In this document: positions 46,764 to 55,941 of the stretch, piece after piece
How the letters are laid out: each line of letters begins with the position of its first letter
How positions within the stretch are numbered: the first letter of the stretch is position 1
Origin: Stieleria marina
GTDB lineage: Bacteria; Planctomycetota; Planctomycetia; Pirellulales; Pirellulaceae
Direction: 5' to 3'
DNA: 64,000 nt
Assembly: GCA_007741555.1 (NCBI GenBank)
Contig: CP036526.1
Location: forward strand, 1,550,001-1,614,000
Position numbers and translations under genes: made by a program
The notes under the pieces: model-generated
Told to the model about the DNA's origin: nothing
Seen by the model: only the letters and a program-made list of their open reading frames with translations
The model's database searches: none

Positions 46764-48290
46764 TTGAACCACGAGCCTAACACAGTCGCCACGCCGCCAC
46801 GAGCTAGCCGACGCACCCAATCCGCCGAGAGCGAATCTCGCGGTTGGAAATTTCGACTCGCAGCGATCGCCTTGGCTTGCCTGCCATTCGTGCTGTTGGA
46901 GTTGGGTGTGAGGCTGTTTGTCGATCCGCCCACTGCGGTCGAAAACATCGACCACGACCCCTACGTCGATCTGCATCAACTGCGGCCGCTGTTCGAATTG
47001 GACGATTCGACGGGGCGATGGGAAATCCCGCCGAGCCGCTACAACTTCTTCCGGCCTGAATCGTTTCCGGTCGAAAAATCGGCCCAGACTCGGCGGGTTT
47101 TTGTGCTGGGTGGGTCGACGGTCCAGGGGCGACCATACAGCACCGAAACGGCTTTTTCGACTTGGTTGAAATTTCGATTGCAGGCCGCTGGTCCGCAGTG
47201 GAATTACGAAGTCATCAACTGCGGCGGTGTTTCGTACGCCAGCTACCGGGTCGCAAAAATCTTGCAAGAGGTTTTGCGGCATCAGCCGGACGCAATCGTG
47301 CTTTACACCGGACACAATGAATTTTTGGAAGATCGAACTTACGCCGACGTCCGCAGCGACAGCTTGCCGACCCGTTTGATCAACATGCTTGCTGCCCAAC
47401 TGAGAACGGTTGGCTGGATCAAGCGACAGTTCTTCGCTGACAGACAAAGGCCCGCGATCGCCGCCGAAGTGGACGCAAGGTTGGATCACTCCGACGGACT
47501 GGAAAGTTACCAACGCGATCCAATCTGGAACACGGCAGTCGAACAGCATTTCCAATCGAAACTGTCCGATATGATCGATGCGGTTCGCGATGCAGGCGTT
47601 CCGCTGGTTCTGTGCACACCGGCGTCGGACATCGTCGACACGCCGCCCATCAAATCGCAACTCAAGTCTGGATTGAGCAAGGACCAGCAGGCCCGATTTG
47701 AAAAGGCGTTTAAAACTGCCAGCGACAATACTGCTGGCGTGCCCGATCGCATCGCCGCAGCAAAGGTTTGTCTTGCCATCGACGATCAACATTGCGGATC
47801 GCACTACATCGTAGGCCGACTGCTTTATCAATCCGGCAAGTCGGCAGCGGCACGTCCGCACTTGATCGCTGCACGCGACTTTGACGTTTGTCCTTTGCGA
47901 GCGACGTCGGCCATCGTCAATGCGACCCATCTTGTGGGCAAGCAAAACGGCGTGATGTTAGTCGATACGGAGACATTGTTGGATCGAAGCGGACCAAGTG
48001 GCCAGAGGGTGCCCGACCAAATCCCCGACCCCGAGCGTTTTGCCGATCACCTTCATCCGACCATCGCGTCACACCAGATCATCGCCGCACAAATTGCATC
48101 GTTGTTGTCTGCAAACGTTTGGCCTCCATCGGAAAAAAACGCTGATCTTGTCTATCAGAAATTGGCTCATCAACATCTCCAGTCGCTCGACGAAGCTTAC
48201 TACGCCCGCGGAAAACAGCGACTCGAAGGCCTGCATCGTTGGGCAACCGGACGAGCCGGACACTTGGGGACGCAGAACAAAACGCCCTGA
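46764..48290 (+). CDS. Membrane-anchored SGNH hydrolase-like protein
   Basis: About 508 residues. A basic cytoplasmic N-terminus and one transmembrane helix (AAIALACLPFVLLELGV) precede an extracytoplasmic domain. The motifs resemble SGNH/GDSL esterases: VFVLGGSTVQG (block I, Ser in GGS), YTGHNEFLED (block III, Asn in GHNE) and ERFADHLHPTIASH (catalytic Asp/His-like). The nucleophile Ser is in GGST rather than GDS. It could deacetylate a cell-surface glycan; unproven. The start is uncertain: TTG 46764 avoids overlap, while ATG 46662 would overlap the divergent aroK 5' end by about 60 bases. Confidence 0.75.
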   Translation: MNHEPNTVATPPRASRRTQSAESESRGWKFRLAAIALACLPFVLLELGVRLFVDPPTAVENIDHDPYVDLHQLRPLFELDDSTGRWEIPPSRYNFFRPESFPVEKSAQTRRVFVLGGSTVQGRPYSTETAFSTWLKFRLQAAGPQWNYEVINCGGVSYASYRVAKILQEVLRHQPDAIVLYTGHNEFLEDRTYADVRSDSLPTRLINMLAAQLRTVGWIKRQFFADRQRPAIAAEVDARLDHSDGLESYQRDPIWNTAVEQHFQSKLSDMIDAVRDAGVPLVLCTPASDIVDTPPIKSQLKSGLSKDQQARFEKAFKTASDNTAGVPDRIAAAKVCLAIDDQHCGSHYIVGRLLYQSGKSAAARPHLIAARDFDVCPLRATSAIVNATHLVGKQNGVMLVDTETLLDRSGPSGQRVPDQIPDPERFADHLHPTIASHQIIAAQIASLLSANVWPPSEKNADLVYQKLAHQHLQSLDEAYYARGKQRLEGLHRWATGRAGHLGTQNKTP

Positions 48291-48346
48291 TCCGGTAGAA
48301 TCAAATGTGCTGCAAAGCCGCGTGATGAATTTAAACATCGCAGGAA

Positions 48347-49573
48347 ATGACGCGATACGATTTTGGATTAAATATGCGACAAGTTATCTGTCTTACGATC
48401 TTGGTTGGGTTCATTGGATCAAACCTCTTTGCCCAGCAGTCTGATTCCCAAGCCGATCCTTCGTCGGGATTGAGTCTCCAGAGCGTTCAAGACAATTTGG
48501 AAGGCGACTTTCGCGCAGAAGATATCTCTGCTGCTAACTCTTGGGCACAGTCGTTGCAGTTGGCGGATTGGCTGGGCCCGCTCGCTCCCGTTGCACTTTC
48601 ACCGTTTTTTGGAATGGCGTGCCTTTCGGGACTTGCGCTCTACGGTCCTGACTGGGTGACCAACAATGCTCTGCTGGGAGCATCCGGGCCACTGCAAAAC
48701 GAATGGCTGTTTGTTGTATTCATCATCCTGACATTGCTGACCAGTTTGCCTCGTCTAAGCAAAGTCAGCAAACCGTTTGCTCAGGCGATGGATCAACTGG
48801 AAACGTACAGCGTGATCATCATTTTGCTGGCCATCAAAGTCCTTGCTGATGTCGGTGCGGGCGCGGATCAAACGACGGAAATTGCGATGGTACAGTTGGG
48901 CGTGTTTAGTGTCGCCGCCGATACTCTGCTGATGATCGCGATGGCAATCAATATCATCGTGGTCAATACGGTGAAGTTCTTTTTTGAATTTCTTGTTTGG
49001 TTGACACCGATCCCTGCCCTCGATGCGATCTTTGAAGTTTGCAACAAAACGGTTTGCGCCGCACTGATGGCCGTTTACGCGTTTAGCCCCACGATCGCTA
49101 CGATCATCAACGTCGTGATCTTGCTCTGCGCGTTGGTCGTCTTTCGTTGGGTCAGTCGCCAGGTTCGTTATTATCGCACGATGGTCATGGATCCGGTGGT
49201 TGCGAAACTTTGGAGCAACTATGGGGCCTGCCCCGGCGGTTCGATCGTCGTCTTTCCCAAGGATGCTTGCGGGCCGTTCGCAGCCAAAAGTCGTTTGAGG
49301 ATTTGTCGCGATGGAGACAGCTGGACGTTGAACGAAGCGAATTGGTGGATGCCGTCAAGCAATCACACAATCGCAGGGAGCACGACGCCGCCGACGCTGC
49401 GTCGCGGCTGGGTAATGCACACGATCACTTTTTACGACGGCGACCAAAAACAGGATTTCAAAGTCAGTCGTCGATACGATGCATCACTGGGTGAAATTGC
49501 CGTTTTACTTGGCATCGAAATGCCAAGTGAAACGTCAACAGAACGCCAGGACGCCAAAGTCGAATTCGCATGA
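48347..49573 (+). CDS. Multipass membrane protein of unknown function
   Basis: About 408 residues. A signal-peptide-like start (MRQVICLTILVGFIGSNLFA) follows at codon 10; ATG 48347 and ATG 48374 are both possible. Around five or six hydrophobic segments lie between about 80 and 275 (WLFVVFIILTLLTSL, YSVIIILLAIKVLADVG, ATIINVVILLCALVVF). The C-terminal 120 residues are soluble (SIVVFPKDACGPF, MHTITFYDGDQKQDFKVS). I do not recognise the family. It follows the SGNH-like gene by 57 bases on the same strand. Confidence 0.7.
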   Translation: MTRYDFGLNMRQVICLTILVGFIGSNLFAQQSDSQADPSSGLSLQSVQDNLEGDFRAEDISAANSWAQSLQLADWLGPLAPVALSPFFGMACLSGLALYGPDWVTNNALLGASGPLQNEWLFVVFIILTLLTSLPRLSKVSKPFAQAMDQLETYSVIIILLAIKVLADVGAGADQTTEIAMVQLGVFSVAADTLLMIAMAINIIVVNTVKFFFEFLVWLTPIPALDAIFEVCNKTVCAALMAVYAFSPTIATIINVVILLCALVVFRWVSRQVRYYRTMVMDPVVAKLWSNYGACPGGSIVVFPKDACGPFAAKSRLRICRDGDSWTLNEANWWMPSSNHTIAGSTTPPTLRRGWVMHTITFYDGDQKQDFKVSRRYDASLGEIAVLLGIEMPSETSTERQDAKVEFA

Positions 49574-49639
49574 TCCCAATTCGCCGCGTCTTTTCTTGAG
49601 GAATTTGGTTTCTTGCGTCGTTTGCGCAGGACCAGCCAG

Positions 49640-52600
49640 CTACTTGTAGACCTTGTCTTTTCGGTTTCCGCCGGACAGCAGGTACGCGATCAGATCTTTG
49701 AGCTCTTCCTCGTTGAGCGTATCGATCAATCCGGTTGGCATCTGCGATAGCTTGGACGGTGCGATTTGTTCCACGTCGTCTTCGTCGATCACTTTGGGTT
49801 CGGCGTCAGCGTCGATCGTATAAACGTGCAGTTTGTCATCGATTCGCACGACGCGTCCGACAAGCGTATCGCCATCGGTGGTGAGGATTTTTTCGCTTCC
49901 GTACTGATCCGAAATCGCTTTGCTGGGTTCGATCACCGCATCAAGCAAATCAGGGAGCGGATACTTGCGACCGGCAGTCGATAGATCCGGGCCGATCGCG
50001 CCACCTTCCCCGCCCAGTCGATGGCACTTGGCGCACGATGTCGCATGAAAAAGATCGCGGCCTTTTGCTAAATCCCGTTTGCGCAGATTCGTGACCAGTG
50101 GCAACGCTTCTTGACGAGTCCATTTGCGTCCCGGCCCCTTCGGTGGTTCAACTTTCGGAGCGGCTTGCATCAGCGAAACGCTGGCTAGGTCTTCCAATTG
50201 GACTCGTTCGGTCGGCGAACACAGCAGTAGCGCGTCGTCGCGAAACTGCGAAAGGAATTTTCCGTAGCTATTGCCACCAGGAAAATCCGACGCGTCGATA
50301 AAGAACTGCAAGTACTTGCGCCGGCTCTGAAGCGTCCAGCCGCTCTTTTGGTTGCGAAGCATAAAAGCAAAGTGGATCCCACGCGCTGGTGGCATGTTTT
50401 CCAGCAGTTTGCCCACCGTTCCGCCGTATCCCTTGTGCCGCTCAACGAGGTAGCCCCAGTCCGGAGCAGGTTCGTCGCCTAAGTTGTCCATTAGCGAAAG
50501 CGTTTTGTCGACGACGGTTGGATCGTCCAAGTAAACCAACAGCTGGACAAGTTCCGCATTGATCGCGTCGGAATCACTCGGGTACAGCGGGCTCAGTGCG
50601 GCTATGACGGCCCGTCGCTCTGCGTTAGTCGGTTCGCCCAGTCGCGTAAAAATAAGTTGCAATGCTCGCAGCGCTCCGAGCTCTTCTGCGGGATCTAAGT
50701 TTTTGTTGCCCACTGACGCGAGCATCGTCAGTGCCAGTTCGCGGTCGCTGTTGGAACCCTGATGCGAAATCGCAATGACGCCGCTGATGATGGCCCACGC
50801 ACTATCCAGCTCACTTAGTCGGTTGCGCCAACTATCGACAGGACGTGTTTCCAAAGCCACGCGGGCTGCGTAACGAATGAAGCGATCTTGGTTGCCCAGT
50901 TGGGCCATTATTTGGTCAAGTGGCTCCCGATTTGATGCTTGGTTTTCTCCGTGCCACGATTCCAATTGCCGTCGCAGTTGCCGATCGGCTTTTCCCGCTT
51001 CATCACTGGCGTCGATCGCATCGGAAGGCTCGTCGCCGGTGTAGGTCACGCGATAGAGGGATGATTGTGTGCCGCGGCCGCCGGCGGTGAAATAAAGTGC
51101 TCCGTCGGTTCCAATCGTCGCGTCGGTGACTTGCAGCGGTTGGGCCGAAACGAAATCTTCTTTTTTGCCGCGGTACGTCGATCCTTCGGGCGACAAATGC
51201 ACCGCGTAAATCGTGCTATACGTCCAATCCAAAATGAATAACGCTCGTTGATACTTGGCAGGGAATTTTGCACCGTATCCAAAAACGATTCCCACGGGAG
51301 AGCCGGGGCCGATGTCGACCGATGGCGGCAACGAATCTTCGTAGTACGTTGGCCACTTGCCGGTGCCGCTTCGCCAGCCAAATTCGCTTCCGCTGGTCGC
51401 ATGAACAACTCGCGTGGGACGGTACCACGGCGAGCCCAAGTCCCACTCCATGTCCGCGTCGTAGCTGAACAGTTCGCCGTCGGCGTTGAACGCAATGTCG
51501 TACTCGTTGCGGTATCCCATGCTGTAAACGGTCCAGTCCTTGCCGTCTCGGTCGACTTGGCAAATCCATCCGCCCGGCGCTAGTTTGCCGGCGGCGTGTC
51601 CATTGGCGTCCCAACGTCGGGGCAGCAAGTGATCTTCGGCCCAGTTGCGAGGAATTTTGCTGTCGGAAATCGGGTCGGGCAGTTCGGTGTGATTGCCACA
51701 GCAGACGAAAAGCGACTGTTTGTCTGGGGACAAGATCACGGCGTGCGGACCGTGTTCGCCACCACCTCGGATAAATTTCAAATGCTCGGCAGTGTCCAGT
51801 TCACCATCGCCGTCGGTGTCCGTAATGCGGTGTAGCCCCGATTGCTCTCCTCCGTTGACGACTGCGTAGAGCGAATCAAATGCCCACAACAAACCTTGAG
51901 CACTACTGAGTTTGACGGGCAGTTTCTGTACCTTGGACTCTCCCCCGTCGACACTCGGAGTGATCCGATACAGGCCCGCTTTGCCTTGGTCCGATGCGAT
52001 CAAGGTTCCGTTGTCCGCGGTGGTCAAGGAAACCCAGGATCCCATTTGTCGTGGAACGTAGACCAGTCTTTCCAGTTTGAATCCGTCCATTGTTTGGGCG
52101 CCCGCGACAGGCTGAGGCAAAAAATCGCCCTTGCCCGCATCGGCTGCGTTGACGAAAGCCTGCGCGTTGATGCGTCCCGACCACGGAAGCGACTTTTCGC
52201 CAACGGTTCCCAGCGAAACCGCTTGGCTCCACTGCGAATCGTCAAAGCCAGCTGTCTTCCAGCCTTTCGTTGCCGCAGGCGAAGCTTTCCATTTGCCCGA
52301 TGTGACGACACGGGTTTCAGTGCCGTCGCGCCTGGTCACGTCGGCACGCAAGGTAAACGCAGCGATGCCACCTTGGTTGGCTGCTTGCACCGCAAATACG
52401 TTCTTGCCCTCTTTCAAGTGGGAGGTCAGATCCGCCGTCTCAAGCTGCTCCCATGCTTTGCCACTCATGACACGCTCGCCGTTGACGAACAGCGTGAACT
52501 GGTTGTCCGCCGATGCCGATACGCTGGCGGATTGAACTTTGCCGATCAGATCAAATGTGGTGCGCAGATAGACCGTTTGGTTGTCAGCCTTTTTTTCAAA

Positions 52601-52759
52601 CCAGATCCATTCTCCGGCTTCGCTGCGTCGGGAATCGCTGTTCACCGTCTTTGAGGAAACTTTGCCAGTATCTTGCGCGGAAACCTTCGGCAACCAAGAA
52701 CACACCGCGAACAAGGCGACCAATGCCGCTACTGATCGAACCGAACCATATCGTCTCAT
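49640..52759 (-). CDS. Secreted PVC-type membrane-bound dehydrogenase with c-heme domain
   Basis: 1039 residues with a signal peptide (ALVALFAVCSWLPKVSAQ). An N-terminal beta-sandwich domain (about 45-190; FTLFVNGERVMSG, SQWSQAVSLG) is followed by a beta-propeller resembling glucose/sorbosone dehydrogenase (GLLWAFDSLYAVVNGG, GGGEHGPHAVILSPD, GYRNEYDIAFNADGELF, FGYGAKFP), then a helical HEAT-like region, and a C-terminal cytochrome c domain with CAKCH followed by the PSKAISDQYG and LVGRVV segment common to this planctomycete family. It probably oxidises a sugar-related compound and passes electrons to heme. The substrate is unknown. It is divergent from the cyclophilin gene across a 295-base gap that should hold both promoters. 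Confidence 0.9.
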   Translation of the reverse strand: MRRYGSVRSVAALVALFAVCSWLPKVSAQDTGKVSSKTVNSDSRRSEAGEWIWFEKKADNQTVYLRTTFDLIGKVQSASVSASADNQFTLFVNGERVMSGKAWEQLETADLTSHLKEGKNVFAVQAANQGGIAAFTLRADVTRRDGTETRVVTSGKWKASPAATKGWKTAGFDDSQWSQAVSLGTVGEKSLPWSGRINAQAFVNAADAGKGDFLPQPVAGAQTMDGFKLERLVYVPRQMGSWVSLTTADNGTLIASDQGKAGLYRITPSVDGGESKVQKLPVKLSSAQGLLWAFDSLYAVVNGGEQSGLHRITDTDGDGELDTAEHLKFIRGGGEHGPHAVILSPDKQSLFVCCGNHTELPDPISDSKIPRNWAEDHLLPRRWDANGHAAGKLAPGGWICQVDRDGKDWTVYSMGYRNEYDIAFNADGELFSYDADMEWDLGSPWYRPTRVVHATSGSEFGWRSGTGKWPTYYEDSLPPSVDIGPGSPVGIVFGYGAKFPAKYQRALFILDWTYSTIYAVHLSPEGSTYRGKKEDFVSAQPLQVTDATIGTDGALYFTAGGRGTQSSLYRVTYTGDEPSDAIDASDEAGKADRQLRRQLESWHGENQASNREPLDQIMAQLGNQDRFIRYAARVALETRPVDSWRNRLSELDSAWAIISGVIAISHQGSNSDRELALTMLASVGNKNLDPAEELGALRALQLIFTRLGEPTNAERRAVIAALSPLYPSDSDAINAELVQLLVYLDDPTVVDKTLSLMDNLGDEPAPDWGYLVERHKGYGGTVGKLLENMPPARGIHFAFMLRNQKSGWTLQSRRKYLQFFIDASDFPGGNSYGKFLSQFRDDALLLCSPTERVQLEDLASVSLMQAAPKVEPPKGPGRKWTRQEALPLVTNLRKRDLAKGRDLFHATSCAKCHRLGGEGGAIGPDLSTAGRKYPLPDLLDAVIEPSKAISDQYGSEKILTTDGDTLVGRVVRIDDKLHVYTIDADAEPKVIDEDDVEQIAPSKLSQMPTGLIDTLNEEELKDLIAYLLSGGNRKDKVYK

Positions 52760-53054
52760 ATGTCAAAATCCACTTCAGAAATACGCTAGCAAACCTACCG
52801 AAACGTGGACGCATTTTGCGCAGACGGCCCAGCCATACACCGGTGCCCTGTTCTCACTTTACGTCGCACGGATCAATAGCTTACACCGCAGCACAGTCAG
52901 TTGCAGAATTGCAAATGGGAATCGCGTCCAGCACACATTCTCTTGTTCTGCGAACCACCCCCACCAAAGTTTGGGCCTTGGCGAGTCAGTCGCTCGACGC
53001 TGTGCTCAATACCGCATGTCAACGCGGAACCATTTCAGGAGAAGTGTTCTAGCA

Positions 53055-53678
53055 ATGAATTACCGTGCTCTCTGCGCCACCGGCGCAATCGTACTTGGCA
53101 GTGTTATCGCGGTCGCCAATGCCGCGGACGAACTCAAGGCCGATGCGGCCGTCACTGTCGAAATGACCACCAACCTGGGAACGGTTGTGATGGAGTTGGA
53201 TGCCCAAAAGGCTCCCCAGTCGGTCAAGAACTTTGTCACTTACGCTCGCAAGGGCCACTACAACGACACTGTATTTCACCGAGTGATCGAGGGCTTCATG
53301 GCGCAAGGAGGAGGACTCGATAAATTTCTGAAAGAGAAACCGACTCTGGCCCCGGTGCCCAATGAAGCCGCCAATGGTCTGAAGAACGCCAAGTACACCG
53401 TCGCGATGGCGCGAACAAGCGATCCCAATAGCGCGACCAGTCAGTTCTTTATTAACACTGGCGACAACCATTTCCTCAATCGCGACGAAGCAGAAGACGG
53501 CTATGGCTATGCGGTGTTTGGCAGAGTCGTCAAAGGCCAGGAAGTCGTCGACAAGATCAACGAAGTCGCCACTCAGCCGCAGCCCAACCCCGCGTTTCCA
53601 GCCATGCTGATGCGAGACGTGCCAGTCGAACCCATCGTCATTACCAGCGTCAAAATCCTGGGTGACAAGGAAGGTTGA
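53055..53678 (+). CDS. Secreted peptidyl-prolyl cis-trans isomerase (cyclophilin)
   Basis: 207 residues. A signal peptide (ALCATGAIVLGSVIAVANA) precedes a compact cyclophilin domain. Catalytic and binding residues are seen in VFHRVIEGFMAQGG (active Arg), AMARTSDPNSATSQFFIN and YAVFGRVVKGQEVVDKI. It assists folding of exported proteins at proline bonds. The start at 53055 follows the signal peptide logic; AGGAG lies about 13 bases upstream. The frame is open much further upstream but that part is not coding-like. Confidence 0.93.
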   Translation: MNYRALCATGAIVLGSVIAVANAADELKADAAVTVEMTTNLGTVVMELDAQKAPQSVKNFVTYARKGHYNDTVFHRVIEGFMAQGGGLDKFLKEKPTLAPVPNEAANGLKNAKYTVAMARTSDPNSATSQFFINTGDNHFLNRDEAEDGYGYAVFGRVVKGQEVVDKINEVATQPQPNPAFPAMLMRDVPVEPIVITSVKILGDKEG

Positions 53679-53907
53679 TTCGGGGGCGACGCTCGACGAA
53701 AGGGCACATATCAATCACGCGAAACGTCGCCGATTAGTTTGTCGTCCAACAAACGTCACAGACGCTACAACACGAACACCTCGCCAGGTTTACTTGACGG
53801 GGTGTTTGCTTGCGCGGGTGGTTGGCACAAAAGTGATGCTATGGTGGTCCCTTCACCCCCGCATTGCGCGTCTGGCCCCACCTTCATCTTCGTATCCGTC
53901 CACTCGA

Positions 53908-54555
53908 ATGCAAAGCCTCTTTCGATTCTTGTACGTCATCGTCCGTCGCCTACGGATTGTCGACGTGACGCAACTGTTTCATCTTCCAGCTGAAAAAGAA
54001 TCGGCATCGGTCTGCTCCGGCGAATACACCATCCGCATCGTCAATTCTGCGGAACTGGACGAATGGGAACAGGCGGGGTTTATTGATGAACTAGCGAGCA
54101 AAAAGGCCAGTCTGGCTGATCCGCGTCGCGCATTGGTCGCGGCCTTTCACGGCGGCCAAGTCGTTTCGTATCTCTGGATCGCGAACGACGCCGTTGATAG
54201 CCGCGACAACTACAGTCGGTCCGAACACTTGGGGACGTCCATTGCGATGCCCGATGGAACCGTCTTTGTCTACGATGCTTGGACGGCGCCGGAACATCGT
54301 GGTCGACGTCTGATCGCATCGCTGCTGAGCTGGTCGTTGCGAAATCGAGTTCTTGGGGCCCGGGCCTATCTGACGATGATCGATTGGACCAATCAAAAAT
54401 CGATCCGAGCTTTCGAATTTCTAGGCATGCAGCGATTGGGATGGATCGTTCGCTTTGGCCGTGGAAGATACCAATTCAGCATCGTGCCGCAAAAAGCCAA
54501 ACAAATTGGTTTGCAAGTCGCCAGGCAAGCTCCGGGTGTCAAGCTGGCTTGGTAA
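53908..54555 (+). CDS. GNAT-family acetyltransferase
   Basis: About 215 residues. The C-terminal half shows the GNAT acetyl-CoA fold: VFVYDAWTAPEHRGRRLIASLL (pyrophosphate-binding R-x-x-G motif) and NQKSIRAFEFLGMQRLGW, typical of N-acyltransferases. The N-terminal part (LFRFLYVIVRRLRIVDVTQLFHL) is amphipathic and unassigned; an earlier in-frame ATG at 53836 would add about 24 residues. The acceptor molecule cannot be inferred. It begins about 230 bases after the cyclophilin gene. Confidence 0.78.
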   Translation: MQSLFRFLYVIVRRLRIVDVTQLFHLPAEKESASVCSGEYTIRIVNSAELDEWEQAGFIDELASKKASLADPRRALVAAFHGGQVVSYLWIANDAVDSRDNYSRSEHLGTSIAMPDGTVFVYDAWTAPEHRGRRLIASLLSWSLRNRVLGARAYLTMIDWTNQKSIRAFEFLGMQRLGWIVRFGRGRYQFSIVPQKAKQIGLQVARQAPGVKLAW

Positions 54556-54583
54556 CGCGATAGCCTTCGGTGCACCGGTACAC

Positions 54584-55936
54584 CTAAGCCAGTTTGTCGA
54601 TCAGGCCGTTGCTATCGCCAAACTGGTCTGCTTTGGCTCCCATTTGTTGCATCATCCACAAGTAAAGATTGCACAGCGGTGTGCCATTCTTGTAACGAAT
54701 GTGTCGACCGGATTGAATTTTGCCGCCAGCATTTCCAGCCAATAGTATCGGCAGGTCATCGTGGTTGTGGCGATCGCCATCACTGATCCCACTTCCGTAG
54801 ATGATCATACTGTTGTCTAGCAGGCTTCCTTCGCCTTCGCGAATCGAACTCATCCGATTGATCAAGTAGCCAAATCGATCGATGTGATAGCGATTGATCG
54901 TTGCGATCTGCTCCTGCTTGTGGGCACTTTTGCCGTGATGCGAAAGCTCATGATGGCCTTCGCTGACACCAATGTCGCTGTAGCTGCGGTTGCTGCCTGC
55001 GTTGGTAAACATAAACGAAACAATTCGCGTGCTGTCGGTTTGCATCGCAAGGGTGATCATGTCCATCATCAATTCACTGTGCTTGTCCAAGCCTCGTGGG
55101 ACACCCTTGGGGCGAGGATAATCTGGTACACCGTCTTCGCCGACACGCAGCAGTTCTGTGCTGCCCAAACGTCTTTCGACGTCGCGAACCGAATACAGGT
55201 ACTCGTCAAGTTTTCGCTGATCGACTGATGGCAGGATTTTGTGCAAGCGTTTGGCATCATCGAGCACAAAATCCAAAACGCTTTTGCGGTACTTTTCACG
55301 TACCGACTTGGCTTGGCGAGTTTGCTTGACGCTATCGCCAGCGAACAAACGGTCAAACAACGCACCGGGATCGATCTCTTTTGCCATCGGGTTGGCTGGT
55401 CCGCGCCACGACATGTTTGATGCATAGGCACAGCTGTACCCGCTGTCACAATTGCCGGCCTGAGAACTGGTTTCTAAACCCAGTTCCAGCGAAGCAAATC
55501 GTGTGGCATTGCCCACTTGCTGTGCGGTCGCTTGGTCGACGGAAATGCCGTTTTGGATGTCCGCGCCATTTGTTTTGCGGGGATGAGCACCCGTCAGAAA
55601 AGCAGCGACGCTTCGCGCGTGGTCGCCACCACCGTCGCCATGCGCTCGCGCGCCGTCCAGCGTCAGTCCGCTCAGTACATTGAACTTGTCTCGGTGGTCC
55701 TTCAGACGCTCAATGGTTTTAGAAAGCTGGTAGCGGCTTCCTTCATCCCTGGGGGTCCAGTCTGGCATGTGAGCGCCGTTGGGCACGTAGAAGAACCCCA
55801 TTCGCAGCGGCACGGGAGTCTCGGTGGCCGCGGCAGCTAGTAGACGCGTTGGCGACATGACGTTCATCATCGGCAAGGCAACTGCGGTTCCCATGCCGCG
55901 CAGCAGGGTTCTGCGGGAGAATGTTTGGCAATTCAT
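54584..55936 (-). CDS. Tat-exported DUF1552 protein
   Basis: About 450 residues. A twin-arginine signal (SRRTLLRGMGTAVALPMM) directs folded export. DUF1552 is recognised from MGFFYVPNGAHMPDW, GARAHGDGGGDHARSVAAFLTGAHP, AFASNMSWRG-like and the closing region on display of a single item (LPILLAGNAGG, RHIRYKNGTPLCNLYLWMM). Members are abundant in planctomycetes and usually encoded beside a DUF1592-type cytochrome protein, as here (six bases apart). Biochemical function is unknown. Confidence 0.92.
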   Translation of the reverse strand: MNCQTFSRRTLLRGMGTAVALPMMNVMSPTRLLAAAATETPVPLRMGFFYVPNGAHMPDWTPRDEGSRYQLSKTIERLKDHRDKFNVLSGLTLDGARAHGDGGGDHARSVAAFLTGAHPRKTNGADIQNGISVDQATAQQVGNATRFASLELGLETSSQAGNCDSGYSCAYASNMSWRGPANPMAKEIDPGALFDRLFAGDSVKQTRQAKSVREKYRKSVLDFVLDDAKRLHKILPSVDQRKLDEYLYSVRDVERRLGSTELLRVGEDGVPDYPRPKGVPRGLDKHSELMMDMITLAMQTDSTRIVSFMFTNAGSNRSYSDIGVSEGHHELSHHGKSAHKQEQIATINRYHIDRFGYLINRMSSIREGEGSLLDNSMIIYGSGISDGDRHNHDDLPILLAGNAGGKIQSGRHIRYKNGTPLCNLYLWMMQQMGAKADQFGDSNGLIDKLA

Positions 55937-55941
55937 TTTAA

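Noticed and set aside
46749-47945. 398-codon frame antisense to the SGNH-like gene
   Set aside because: A codon-bias shadow; the plus strand has a membrane anchor and ordered SGNH-like motifs.
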